Origin: Flavisericum labens
GTDB taxonomy: Bacteria; Bacteroidota; Bacteroidia; Flavobacteriales; Flavobacteriaceae
Assembly (NCBI RefSeq): GCF_045446075.1
Contig: NZ_JBJJBQ010000001.1
Location: forward strand, 1 to 64,000
Length of the DNA: 64,000 nt
Direction of reading: 5' to 3'
Of the stretch, positions 15,792-24,247 are shown piece by piece; positions within the stretch are counted from its first letter, which is position 1; every line of letters starts with the position of its first letter. The notes beneath the pieces were generated by a model. The model had not been told where the DNA came from and searched no databases. It saw only the letters and a list, made by a program, of their open reading frames with translations. A program made the position numbers and the translations under genes.

Positions 15792-16466
15792 CTATTTATT
15801 TGTTCCTGCCACAACAATAACTATTTCGCCCTTTGGCGGTTTGTTGGTGTAATATTCCAATACTTCATGTGCCGTTCCACGGATGGTTTCTTCGTAAAGT
15901 TTAGTCAACTCTCGTGATACCGACACTTGGCGGTCTTCACCAAAATATTCACAAAAATGACCTAAAGTTTTTACTAATTTATGTGGACTTTCGTAAAAAA
16001 TCATGGTTCGAAGTTCTTGTGCCAAAAGTAGCAATCGGGTTTGGCGCCCTTTTTTAACGGGCAAAAACCCTTCAAAAACAAATTTATCGTTGGGAAGACC
16101 AGAATTTACCAAAGCAGGCACAAAAGCAGTGGCGCCAGGTAAACATTCTATTTCAATATTGTTTTCTATACAAGCGCGGCTCAATAAAAACCCAGGGTCA
16201 GAAATGGCCGGGGTACCAGCATCACTAATTAAAGCTATGGTAGTCCCGCTTCTTAATTTTTGCACAATCCTTTCAATCGTTTTATGCTCGTTGTGCATGT
16301 GGTGGGATTGCATGTGGGTCGAAATTTCAAAATGTTTTAATAGTTTACCTGAAGTCCGGGTGTCTTCGGCCAAGATTAAATCAGCTTCTTTTAAAACGTC
16401 TATAGCTCTGAAGGTAATGTCTTTTAGGTTACCTATGGGTGTAGGCACAATGTAGAGTTTACTCAT
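15792..16466 (-). CDS. rsmI: 16S rRNA 2'-O-ribose C1402 methyltransferase RsmI
   Basis: The 224-residue SAM-dependent methyltransferase of the tetrapyrrole-methylase fold opens with LYIVPTPIGNLKDITFRAIDVLK. It contains ILAEDTRTSGKLLKHF, the binding-site stretch ISDAGTPAISDPGFLL and GLPNDKFVFEGFLP, all characteristic of RsmI. It methylates the 2'-OH of C1402 in 16S rRNA together with RsmH. The short length is normal for Bacteroidota, which lack the C-terminal extension. It sits 3 bases after the hypothetical gene upstream on the same strand. Confidence 0.93.
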   Translation of the reverse strand: MSKLYIVPTPIGNLKDITFRAIDVLKEADLILAEDTRTSGKLLKHFEISTHMQSHHMHNEHKTIERIVQKLRSGTTIALISDAGTPAISDPGFLLSRACIENNIEIECLPGATAFVPALVNSGLPNDKFVFEGFLPVKKGRQTRLLLLAQELRTMIFYESPHKLVKTLGHFCEYFGEDRQVSVSRELTKLYEETIRGTAHEVLEYYTNKPPKGEIVIVVAGTNK

Positions 16467-16469
16467 ACT

Positions 16470-17213
16470 TTAGTTAAACTTGGCTTCAATAATTTGCATA
16501 AAACGTTCTTCAAATTCCTCTTTACCAAGCCAGTTATTATAATCTGGTTTCACCATAGTTTCTATAAAGTTTTTGGCATTGGTATAGGTCTGAAAAGTAT
16601 TTAACTGTGATACTACACGGTCGTAGTCTTCGCTCTGGCCTTCAAACAAGTGTTTTATAAATGCTATTTTGTCGTTCAAACCAATGTTTAATCCTCCTAT
16701 TTTCAGTTTATCGTTTAAAGATTTTTTTTCATCAGGATGCCCATTTTGACTGTGAATTGCAGGCTCAAAAATAGGGGTTTCATCAAACCCCGCGGTAATA
16801 TCTTCCAAATCATATTTCTTTATTGGTGCTTCCGGTTTAGCTTCTTTAAAAGCCGTATCTCTATCATCGGTATCATCTGGCATCTGGGCCACCATATCTT
16901 TGATTTTGTTCATAACTGGCTCCATAATAGCATCCTCTTCATCTTCATCAAGGTTCACGTATATTTTATCTTCAACCTCAATATTATGGCTTATTTTATC
17001 ATCAAAAGCTTTACCTCGCATTCCAAAAAAAACAGTATCATTTCCAATGGTTGGCAGTTCGCCTTCAAAATTATCGTGTGCAAATTTCAATACCGATAAC
17101 TTTTCGTAAAGCACCGATACCTCAGCATGCATTTTAAGTACATCTTCCTTCCCTTTTAAATCAATAATCCTCTCCGCGATACTTATCAACTCGGCTTCTA
17201 TCTTCTTCTTCAT
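16470..17213 (-). CDS. Conserved hypothetical protein (Bacteroidota type)
   Basis: A 247-residue soluble acidic protein with no enzyme motif. The N-terminal 45 residues are helical and probably coiled coil (MKKKIEAELISIAERIIDLKG). A low-complexity acidic middle part (about 85-165) follows. The C-terminal domain, about 70 residues, begins KLKIGGLNIGLNDKIAFIKHLFEGQSEDYDRVVSQLN and is the most conserved-looking part. I recall such C-terminal domains in Bacteroidota proteins of unknown function. It is probably co-transcribed with rsmI. Confidence 0.65.
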   Translation of the reverse strand: MKKKIEAELISIAERIIDLKGKEDVLKMHAEVSVLYEKLSVLKFAHDNFEGELPTIGNDTVFFGMRGKAFDDKISHNIEVEDKIYVNLDEDEEDAIMEPVMNKIKDMVAQMPDDTDDRDTAFKEAKPEAPIKKYDLEDITAGFDETPIFEPAIHSQNGHPDEKKSLNDKLKIGGLNIGLNDKIAFIKHLFEGQSEDYDRVVSQLNTFQTYTNAKNFIETMVKPDYNNWLGKEEFEERFMQIIEAKFN

Positions 17214-17321
17214 GGTTTACAATTTTAAAATTATTGTGCTATAGGCTTTTGTTTTTTACTAAATTTACGCCACCTTTATACAGAACTAATAATTGCTTTG
17301 TTTTAGTGCTAAAATTACGAA

Positions 17322-17969
17322 ATGTTTCTCGAAAATACGGTAAATCATAAAGAACAATTTGGTTGGATTGAAGTTATCTGTGGCTCAATGTTTTCTGGCA
17401 AAACCGAAGAACTTATAAGACGTTTAAGACGTGCGCAGTTTGCAAGACAAAAAGTGGAAATTTTCAAACCCGCCATTGATGTGCGTTATGATGAAGATAT
17501 GGTTGTTTCCCACGATGATAATGAAATTCGCTCAACGCCCGTACCAGCCGCCGCCAACATACCTATTTTGGCCGATGGCTGTGATGTTGTGGGTATTGAT
17601 GAAGCCCAATTTTTTGATGATGAAATCGTTAGGGTTTGTAACGATTTGGCCAACAAAGGCGTTAGGGTAATTGTGGCCGGATTGGATATGGATTTTAAAG
17701 GTAACCCCTTTGGCCCCATGCCCAATTTAATGGCAACGGCCGAATATGTTACCAAAGTACATGCCGTTTGTACTCGTACCGGAAATTTGGCCCAATACAG
17801 CTACCGAAAATCTAAAAATGACAATTTGGTGCTATTAGGAGAAGTTGAAGAATACGAGCCGCTTAGCCGTGCCGCATTCTACAAAGCCATGTTGCGCGAT
17901 AAAGTAAGAAACATGAAGGTAAACGATGCCGAAGAAATAATAAACAAACCCAAAGATTCCGATGCCTAA
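17322..17969 (+). CDS. tdk: Thymidine kinase (type II), zinc-site residues replaced
   Basis: A 215-residue type II thymidine kinase. The P-loop is GSMFSGKT (21-28), the general-base motif DEAQFF (93-98, E94), and the lasso region reads YVTKVHAVC. It phosphorylates thymidine or deoxyuridine with ATP in the salvage pathway. Family members usually bind structural zinc through CxxC and CRxC/H pairs. Here only C150 of the first pair remains (CTRT), and the second pair is replaced (LSRAAF, residues 181-186). The overall length and catalytic motifs are normal. The gene overlaps alr by eight bases, so the two are probably one transcript. Confidence 0.9.
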   Translation: MFLENTVNHKEQFGWIEVICGSMFSGKTEELIRRLRRAQFARQKVEIFKPAIDVRYDEDMVVSHDDNEIRSTPVPAAANIPILADGCDVVGIDEAQFFDDEIVRVCNDLANKGVRVIVAGLDMDFKGNPFGPMPNLMATAEYVTKVHAVCTRTGNLAQYSYRKSKNDNLVLLGEVEEYEPLSRAAFYKAMLRDKVRNMKVNDAEEIINKPKDSDA

Positions 17970-19068
17970 AGCACAAGAAACAGTGCTTGAAATAAACCTT
18001 AACGCACTTCACCATAATTTTGAACACCTTAAATCTAAATTACAACCGCCAACCAAGTTTTTGGCAGTTGTAAAGGCGTATGCTTACGGTAGTGATGCTT
18101 GCGAAATTGCTAATTATTTACAAGATTTGGAGGTTGATTATTTCGCAGTAGCCTACATTAATGAAGGCATGGTACTCAGAAAAGCAGGCATTACCAAACC
18201 CATTTTAGTTTTACACCCCCAAACGGTAAATTTTAAACAGCTTATTGAGCACTGCTTAGAGCCTAGTTTGTATAGCTTCAAAATTTTAAAGGAATTTATG
18301 GAAGTTGCCTCGGCGGACGAGTTAAGCAACTATCCCGTTCATATTAAATTCAACACTGGTTTAAACCGATTGGGGTTTGATGAAAAGGCCGTCGATGATA
18401 TCGTTTTGAAACTGAAAACTTCCGAAGCCATAAAAGCAAAATCTATTTTTTCGCATTTGGCGGCTAGCGAAGATCTTGGTGAAAAAGCGTTCACAAAAAA
18501 CCAAATTGAACGGTTTAAAACTATTGCCAATAATTTTACAAAAGCTATAGGTTACAAACCAATACTTCACATGTGTAATACTTCTGGAATTTTAAATTAC
18601 CCCGAAGCGCATTTTGACATGGTTAGGAGCGGCATTGGCCTTTACGGTTTTGGAAATTCTGAAAAAGAGAACCAAAATTTGCAACCCATTGGCACTTTAA
18701 AAACAGTTATTTCGCAAATTCATCAAATAAAAAATGGTGAATCTGTAGGATACAACCGAGGTTTTAAAAGTAATACCACAATAAAAACGGCAACATTACC
18801 CATTGGCCACGCCGATGGCATTGGCAGACAATACGGCAATGGTAAAGGCTATGTTACCATAAATAACCTAAAAGCCCCAATTATTGGCAATGTTTGTATG
18901 GATATGATTATGGTTGATATAACCCATATTGATTGTAACGAAGGGGATGAAGTTATTGTTTTTGGTAAAAACCCAACGGCCGAAACTATTGCTGATACGG
19001 CAAACACAATCTCTTATGAGCTTATAACATCTATATCACAGCGGGTTAAAAGGGTTTTCTTAAAGTAA
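17962..19068 (+). CDS. alr: Alanine racemase
   Basis: A 368-residue PLP enzyme. The lysine that binds PLP is K38 in AVVKAYAYGSD. The tyrosine base lies in SVGYNRGF, and the C-terminal beta domain begins near GTLKTVISQIHQIKNG. The partner motif CMDMIMVDIT is present. It interconverts L- and D-alanine for peptidoglycan synthesis, acting as a cytosolic dimer whose active sites form between subunits. Translation starts inside the tail of tdk. Confidence 0.93.
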   Translation: MPKAQETVLEINLNALHHNFEHLKSKLQPPTKFLAVVKAYAYGSDACEIANYLQDLEVDYFAVAYINEGMVLRKAGITKPILVLHPQTVNFKQLIEHCLEPSLYSFKILKEFMEVASADELSNYPVHIKFNTGLNRLGFDEKAVDDIVLKLKTSEAIKAKSIFSHLAASEDLGEKAFTKNQIERFKTIANNFTKAIGYKPILHMCNTSGILNYPEAHFDMVRSGIGLYGFGNSEKENQNLQPIGTLKTVISQIHQIKNGESVGYNRGFKSNTTIKTATLPIGHADGIGRQYGNGKGYVTINNLKAPIIGNVCMDMIMVDITHIDCNEGDEVIVFGKNPTAETIADTANTISYELITSISQRVKRVFLK

Positions 19069-19131
19069 AAAATTATCAAATGTTAATTTTTTTTAGTTAA
19101 TTTGACCTTTACTAACAAAAAATTTAAAATT

Positions 19132-19533
19132 ATGTTAAAAGAGTTTAAGGAATTTGCAATGAAGGGTAACCTTATTGACATTGCAGTTGGTTTTGTTATG
19201 GGTGCTGCTTTTAAAGAAGTAGTAACAGCATTTACCGGGGGGATTGTGTCTCCGTTGATTGGATTAATTTTCAATGCAGATTTCAAAGATTTAAAATATG
19301 TTATTAAAGAAGGAACTTTAAACGATGCAGGCGAAATGGCAGGAGAAGTTTCAGTACTTTGGGGTGCATTCTTAACCAACGTTATCGACTTCATTATTGT
19401 GGCTTTTGTGATGTTCTTGATTGTAAAAGGGGTTAACAAAATGAAGAAAAAAGAAGAACCTGCACCAGAGGCGCCTAAAGGCCCTACTCAAGAAGAGTTA
19501 TTAGGTGAAATTAGAGATTTGTTAAAAAAATAA
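19132..19533 (+). CDS. mscL: Large-conductance mechanosensitive channel MscL
   Basis: The protein has 133 residues from ATG 19132. MLKEFKEFAMKGNLIDIAVGFVMGAAF is the classic MscL start: the N-terminal helix and then the pore-lining first membrane segment. The second segment is ITNVIDFIIVAFVMFLIVKGVN-like, and a charged C-terminal helix ends EELLGEIRDLLKK. It forms a pentameric pore that opens under membrane tension and releases solutes in hypo-osmotic shock. The open frame extends to 19102, but ATG 19132 is the family start. A strong terminator follows. Confidence 0.93.
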   Translation: MLKEFKEFAMKGNLIDIAVGFVMGAAFKEVVTAFTGGIVSPLIGLIFNADFKDLKYVIKEGTLNDAGEMAGEVSVLWGAFLTNVIDFIIVAFVMFLIVKGVNKMKKKEEPAPEAPKGPTQEELLGEIRDLLKK

Positions 19534-19571
19534 CAAACTGTAAATAATATAACAACCTGTTATTTGTTGTT

Positions 19572-19608
19572 AAAAAGCCCCTGTTTTTTAAAAATGGGGG
19601 CTTTTTTT
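19572..19608 (+). terminator. Rho-independent terminator after mscL
   Basis: A hairpin of AAAAAGCCCC and GGGGGCTTTTT, ending in a run of T. It separates mscL from asd. Confidence 0.8.
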
Positions 19609-19632
19609 AGATTTTAAAATGGAATTAATACT

Positions 19633-19640
19633 TAGTTTTG
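19633..19640 (+). promoter_or_regulatory. -7 promoter box for asd
   Basis: TAGTTTTG is a perfect TAnnTTTG match, 29 bases before ATG 19670. It lies inside the upstream extension of the open frame, so ATG 19670 is favoured as the start. Confidence 0.55.
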
Positions 19641-19669
19641 TCCTCACAAATTTTAAAACGTTAGAAAAG

Positions 19670-20659
19670 ATGAAAGTAGCTGTTGTTGGCGCCACTGGTA
19701 TGGTTGGCGAAGTGATGCTAAAAGTTCTTGCAGAACGCAATTTTCCTATAACCGAATTAATTCCCGTAGCGTCTGAGCGCTCTGTGGGTAAAACCATAAC
19801 CTACAAGGGCACCGATTATAAGGTAGTTGGTCTGGAAACAGCTGTTTCTATGCGTCCTGACATTGCTTTATTTTCTGCAGGTGGCGGCACCTCACTAGAG
19901 TGGGCTCCAAAATTTGCTGAAGCGGGTACTACAGTGGTTGATAATTCTTCAGCATGGAGAATGGATCCTTCCAAAAAATTGGTGGTTCCAGAAATCAACG
20001 CCAATGAATTAACAAAGGATGACAAAATTATTGCCAATCCTAACTGTTCAACCATTCAATTGGTCATGGCGTTAAATCCGCTTCATAAAAAATATAAAAT
20101 GAAACGCGTGGTAGTTTCAACTTACCAATCGGTTTCTGGCACTGGTGTTAAAGCTGTACGTCAATTAGAAAACGAAATTGCCGGTATTGAAGGCGAGATG
20201 GCCTATCCTTACCCTATTGGTAGAAATGCATTACCACACTGTGATGTTTTTGAAGAAAACGGATATACCAAAGAAGAGATGAAATTAGCGCGTGAGCCAC
20301 AAAAAATTATGAACGACCGCTCGTTCTCTGTTTCGGCTACAGCTGTTAGAATTCCAACCGCTGGAGGGCATTCAGAGTCTGTTAACGTTGAATTTGAAAA
20401 TGATTTCGATTTGGCCGATGTACGCAAATTATTGAGCGAAACTCCGGGTGTGATAGTTCAGGATAATACCGAAACCAACACATACCCAATGCCTATTTTT
20501 GCACATGAAAAAGACGAAGTTTTTGTTGGCCGTATTAGAAGGGACGAAACGCAACCCAACACATTAAATATGTGGATTGTGGCCGATAACCTTCGTAAAG
20601 GTGCTGCTACCAATACCATTCAAATTGCTGAATATTTAATTGAAAACAAATTAGTGTAG
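19670..20659 (+). CDS. asd: Aspartate-semialdehyde dehydrogenase
   Basis: The protein has 329 residues from ATG 19670. The NADP-binding loop is GATGMVGEVML (7-17), the catalytic cysteine C126 lies in NPNCSTIQ, and the active-site histidine lies in PTAGGHSESVNVEF. It reduces L-aspartyl-4-phosphate to the semialdehyde, the branch point to lysine, diaminopimelate, methionine and threonine. The frame could be extended 17 codons upstream, but MKVAVVGATG is the normal start. It has its own promoter and terminator, so it is monocistronic. Confidence 0.94.
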   Translation: MKVAVVGATGMVGEVMLKVLAERNFPITELIPVASERSVGKTITYKGTDYKVVGLETAVSMRPDIALFSAGGGTSLEWAPKFAEAGTTVVDNSSAWRMDPSKKLVVPEINANELTKDDKIIANPNCSTIQLVMALNPLHKKYKMKRVVVSTYQSVSGTGVKAVRQLENEIAGIEGEMAYPYPIGRNALPHCDVFEENGYTKEEMKLAREPQKIMNDRSFSVSATAVRIPTAGGHSESVNVEFENDFDLADVRKLLSETPGVIVQDNTETNTYPMPIFAHEKDEVFVGRIRRDETQPNTLNMWIVADNLRKGAATNTIQIAEYLIENKLV

Positions 20660-20686
20660 GTTATCTAAATCTTAGATTATATATTT

Positions 20687-20719
20687 AAAACTCCTGTATG
20701 CTTTTACAGGAGTTTTTTT
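20687..20719 (+). terminator. Rho-independent terminator after asd
   Basis: AAACTCCTGTA and TACAGGAGTTT form an 11-base stem with a six-base loop, followed by a T run. Confidence 0.85.
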
Positions 20720-20722
20720 ATT

Positions 20723-20730
20723 TATTTTTG
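20723..20730 (+). promoter_or_regulatory. -7 promoter box for the prolyl oligopeptidase gene
   Basis: TATTTTTG matches TAnnTTTG, 27 bases before the TTG start codon and directly after the asd terminator. Confidence 0.45.
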
Positions 20731-20756
20731 GAAACTGAAATTTTTAAAATTTTGCT

Positions 20757-22808
20757 TTGAAATATTCTCAAACTAAAGCCGAAAATATTATAGACACCTA
20801 TTTTGGTGTTGAAGTGGAGGACCCCTACCGCTGGCTCGAGGACGATACAAGCAAAGAAACTGAAGCTTGGGTAAAAGCACAAAATAAAGTCACCAATTCA
20901 TATTTAGAGGGCATTCCTTTTAGGAACCAATTGAAAGAACGCCTTTCAGAACTATGGAATTATGAAAAACGCAGCGCACCTTTCAAAGAGGGCGATTACA
21001 ATTATTTTTCAAAAAACAACGGCTTACAAAACCAAAGTGCTATATACAGGCAAAAAGAAAATGGAGAAGCTGAAGTATTTTTAGACCCCAACACATTTTC
21101 AGAAGATGGCACGATTTCGCTGGACGCACTAAGCTTTTCAAAAAATGGCAAGATTTTAGCCTATTCGGTTTCTAAAGGCGGCAGCGACTGGCGAAAAATT
21201 TTTGTAATGGATACAGAAACGAAAGAAGCAGTCGAAGCCCCTTTGGTGAACGTTAAATTTTCTCAAATTTCTTGGTTTAAAGATGAAGGCTTTTATTATT
21301 CCAGTTACGACAAACCAGAGGGCAGCGAGCTTTCGGCAAAAACGGATCAACACAAAGTATATTACCACAAACTAGGAACTACTCAAAAAGAAGACACATT
21401 AATTTTCGGTGGAAAACCAGAAGAAAAACACCGCTACATATACGCTAAGGTTACCGAAGATAGTCGGTTTTTGGTGATAACACCACGCGTTTCAACCTCA
21501 GGAAACAAACTATTGATTAAAGACCTATCGAAACCAAACAACAAGTTTGTAACAATTCTGAGCCACACCGATAGCGACACCACGCTCATTGACAATGACG
21601 GCGATAAACTGCTATTAATAACCAACTTAAACGCACCAAACAAAAAAGTGGTCTCGGTTGATGCTTCAAACCCTATTCCAGTAAAATGGGTGGATGTTAT
21701 TCCGGAAACCAAGCATGTATTAACCATTTCAAAAGGGGGTGGTTATTTGTTTGCGCACTATATGGTTGATGCGGTTTCAAAGGTGAAACAGTTTCGTTAC
21801 GATGGTTCTTTTGTACGAGATATTAAACTTCCCGGATTAGGTACTGCTTCGGGTTTTGGAAGCAAAAAAGACCAAAAAACCATTTACTTTTATTTTACTA
21901 ATTACAATACACCTCTGAATATTTATAAACTTAATGCCGATACAGATAATCGAAGCCTATTTTGGGAGCCTTCTGTTCATTTTAATACATCAGATTATGA
22001 AAGCCATCAAGTATTTTATCCTTCCAAAGATGGCACTAAAATCCCCATGATAATCACGCATAAAAAAGGATTGGAACTCAACGGAAAAAATCAAACTATC
22101 TTGTACGGTTATGGCGGATTCAATATTAGCTTAACACCCAGTTTTAGTACCACCAATGTAGTTTGGATGGAGCAAGGCGGTATTTTGGCTGTGCCCAATT
22201 TACGTGGTGGTGGCGAATATGGTAAAAAATGGCACGACTCGGGTATTAAAATGAAAAAGCAAAATGTATTTGATGATTTTATCGCTGCCGCGGAATATCT
22301 CATTGAAAACAACTATACCTCATCAGAATATTTAGCACTACGAGGTGGCTCTAATGGCGGACTTTTGGTTGGCGCAGTAATGACCCAACGCCCAAATCTG
22401 GCACAGGTCGCCTTGCCTGCTGTTGGTGTTTTAGATATGCTGCGTTATCATACATTTACTGCTGGAGCTGGCTGGGCATACGACTACGGAACAGCTGAAG
22501 ACAGCAAAGCCATGTTTCAATATTTAAAAGGCTATTCACCTTTGCATAATATTAAAAAGGGCACAACATATCCTGCTACTTTAATTACTACTGCAGATCA
22601 CGACGACCGCGTGGTTCCGGCACATAGTTTTAAGTTTACCGCCGAGCTGCAAAGTAAACAAAGCGGAACAAACCCCACTTTAATCAGAATTGAAACGAAT
22701 TCGGGCCACGGTGCTGGCACCCCTGTAAGTAAAATCATTGAACAATACGCTGATGTCTTTGCTTTTACACTCTTCAATATGGGATATAAGAGCCTGACAA
22801 ACCATTAA
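20757..22808 (+). CDS. Prolyl oligopeptidase (S9A family)
   Basis: The 683-residue serine peptidase has an N-terminal beta-propeller (about residues 60-405) and a C-terminal alpha/beta hydrolase domain. The catalytic triad is visible: S532 (GGSNGG), D616 (ADHDDRVVP) and H651 (SGHGAGTP). PYRWLEDDTS near the start is typical of the family. It cleaves short peptides after proline. No signal peptide is seen, so it is probably cytosolic; many related flavobacterial enzymes are periplasmic. Translation must begin at TTG 20757, as no ATG lies before the conserved YFGVEVEDPYRWLE. Confidence 0.92.
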   Translation: MKYSQTKAENIIDTYFGVEVEDPYRWLEDDTSKETEAWVKAQNKVTNSYLEGIPFRNQLKERLSELWNYEKRSAPFKEGDYNYFSKNNGLQNQSAIYRQKENGEAEVFLDPNTFSEDGTISLDALSFSKNGKILAYSVSKGGSDWRKIFVMDTETKEAVEAPLVNVKFSQISWFKDEGFYYSSYDKPEGSELSAKTDQHKVYYHKLGTTQKEDTLIFGGKPEEKHRYIYAKVTEDSRFLVITPRVSTSGNKLLIKDLSKPNNKFVTILSHTDSDTTLIDNDGDKLLLITNLNAPNKKVVSVDASNPIPVKWVDVIPETKHVLTISKGGGYLFAHYMVDAVSKVKQFRYDGSFVRDIKLPGLGTASGFGSKKDQKTIYFYFTNYNTPLNIYKLNADTDNRSLFWEPSVHFNTSDYESHQVFYPSKDGTKIPMIITHKKGLELNGKNQTILYGYGGFNISLTPSFSTTNVVWMEQGGILAVPNLRGGGEYGKKWHDSGIKMKKQNVFDDFIAAAEYLIENNYTSSEYLALRGGSNGGLLVGAVMTQRPNLAQVALPAVGVLDMLRYHTFTAGAGWAYDYGTAEDSKAMFQYLKGYSPLHNIKKGTTYPATLITTADHDDRVVPAHSFKFTAELQSKQSGTNPTLIRIETNSGHGAGTPVSKIIEQYADVFAFTLFNMGYKSLTNH

Positions 22809-22835
22809 ATTTCATTAGCTTATTTTTACAATCAT

Positions 22836-23756
22836 ATGCTAAATGTCCAAAACCTCACTTTTTCCTATAAAAAAACGCCTGTTTTAAAAGAGATTTCCTT
22901 TAAAGTTAAACCAGGTGAAAATCTAGCCATCATTGGTGAAAGTGGCGCTGGAAAAAGTACTCTGCTAAAAGTTTTGTATGGTAAATACGATTTGGATGAA
23001 GGTCATGTTTTTTGGAAAGACAAAGAAATTCTCGGACCAAAATTCAATCTGGTAGTAGGTTACGATTTTATAAAATATGTGGCACAGGAATTCGATTTGA
23101 TGCCCGTTACTTCTGTTGAGCAAAATATAGGTAAGTTTCTATCTAATTTTTATCCAGAAGAAAAAAAGCTGCGTACGGCCGAATTAATTGAAGTAGTTGA
23201 GCTTACCGATTTTGCGAAGACTACGGTAAAGCTATTAAGTGGCGGGCAAAAACAACGTGTCGCTTTAGCCAGGGCTTTGGCCAAACAACCTGAAATTTTA
23301 CTTCTCGATGAACCCTTTAGCCACATAGACAACTTTAAAAAGCAGAGTTTAAGACGAAATGTTTTTAAACATTTAAAAGACAACAATATCACTTGTATCG
23401 TGGCCACACACGACAAGGAAGATGTTCTTGGGTTTGCTGACCACATGATAGTTTTAAATGACCATAACATTGAAGCATACAACACTCCAGAACAGCTATA
23501 TCATAAACCTAAAACACCATTAATTGCGTCTTTCTTTGGAGAATTCAACACCATTAATGGCAAAATTATTTATGCAAACCAATTAAAGGCAGTTGAAAAA
23601 TCAGATTTGAAAACTATGGTTACAAAAAGTTATTTTAAAGGAAGTTACTACCTCATTGAAGCCGATTTGAATGGCGAAAAAGTATTTTTTGAAAACCCTT
23701 CTAAACTAAAAATTGGGCAATCAGTTTACCTAGCTATTGACAAAAACAGTCTATAA
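22836..23756 (+). CDS. ABC transporter ATP-binding protein (PotA/FbpC-like)
   Basis: The 306-residue protein has Walker A GESGAGKST (35-43), the signature LSGGQKQRVALARAL, Walker B LLLDEP and the H-loop VATHDKEDV. It continues past the nucleotide-binding domain with about 80 residues (GEFNTINGKIIYANQLKAVEKS...), suggesting a TOBE-like regulatory tail, as in iron, sulfate or polyamine importers. No permease or binding protein is nearby, so its partner is encoded elsewhere or it acts alone. It converges with the Gre-like gene, overlapping by six bases. Confidence 0.85.
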   Translation: MLNVQNLTFSYKKTPVLKEISFKVKPGENLAIIGESGAGKSTLLKVLYGKYDLDEGHVFWKDKEILGPKFNLVVGYDFIKYVAQEFDLMPVTSVEQNIGKFLSNFYPEEKKLRTAELIEVVELTDFAKTTVKLLSGGQKQRVALARALAKQPEILLLDEPFSHIDNFKKQSLRRNVFKHLKDNNITCIVATHDKEDVLGFADHMIVLNDHNIEAYNTPEQLYHKPKTPLIASFFGEFNTINGKIIYANQLKAVEKSDLKTMVTKSYFKGSYYLIEADLNGEKVFFENPSKLKIGQSVYLAIDKNSL

Positions 23757-24200
23757 AATTTCATTGATTTTGAACGTCTGTGCTCTAAATTCAATTGTAT
23801 TATCCTTTGTTTTTCCCATTAACAATTGCCCTATTGGTGTATTTGCCGAAATCGCATAAAATTTTTGTTTTTCGATTATTAATTCTCCAGCACTAATAGC
23901 AATAAAATAATTGGATTGGGTAGTATAAATAACACTTCCTAAACCAATAGTTTTTGAAGAGTTTTCAATATTTATTTTAGATAGAGTTTGTTTTGTTTTT
24001 TCAATTTCTGCCAATTGGTTTCCAGCTTTTTCACGTTCTAATTGTAGCATCGCACGACCTGTTTCGTGCTTATCGCCAGCACTACTTTTGGTTTCTGAAG
24101 TTAACGAATTTTGAATTTCAAGAATGGCATTATTGATGGTTCGTAAACGGTTGTTTACGTATTCTTGGCACTGATTGTATAATTGCTGTTTGATGTTCAT
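23751..24200 (-). CDS. GreA/GreB-like transcript-cleavage factor homolog
   Basis: The 149-residue protein has a helical N-terminal half (MNIKQQLYNQCQEYVNNRLRT...), probably an antiparallel coiled coil. Its C-terminal domain matches the Gre fold: ISANTPIGQLLMGKTKDNTIEFRAQTFKINEI resembles the GreA end (SPIGxALLGKxxGDxV). The tip contains SSAGDKHETGRAMLQLE with acidic residues, as expected of a secondary-channel binder. Databases often label this flavobacterial protein 3-oxoacyl-ACP synthase, for which I see no evidence. It may bind RNA polymerase. Confidence 0.6.
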   Translation of the reverse strand: MNIKQQLYNQCQEYVNNRLRTINNAILEIQNSLTSETKSSAGDKHETGRAMLQLEREKAGNQLAEIEKTKQTLSKINIENSSKTIGLGSVIYTTQSNYFIAISAGELIIEKQKFYAISANTPIGQLLMGKTKDNTIEFRAQTFKINEIL

Positions 24201-24218
24201 TTGCTTATTAAAAAATAG

Positions 24219-24238
24219 ATTCCTGCCTGCGCAGGAAT
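24219..24238. repeat. 20-base palindromic repeat (copy 2)
   Basis: ATTCCTGC-CTGC-GCAGGAAT is a perfect 8-base stem. It matches copy 1 at 7841-7860, with a compensated change at the end of the stem. Confidence 0.55.
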
Positions 24239-24247
24239 AACAAAAGA

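Noticed and set aside
23751..24200. 3-oxoacyl-ACP synthase as product name
   Set aside because: No thiolase-fold or catalytic Cys-His-His pattern; the C-terminus matches Gre factors instead.
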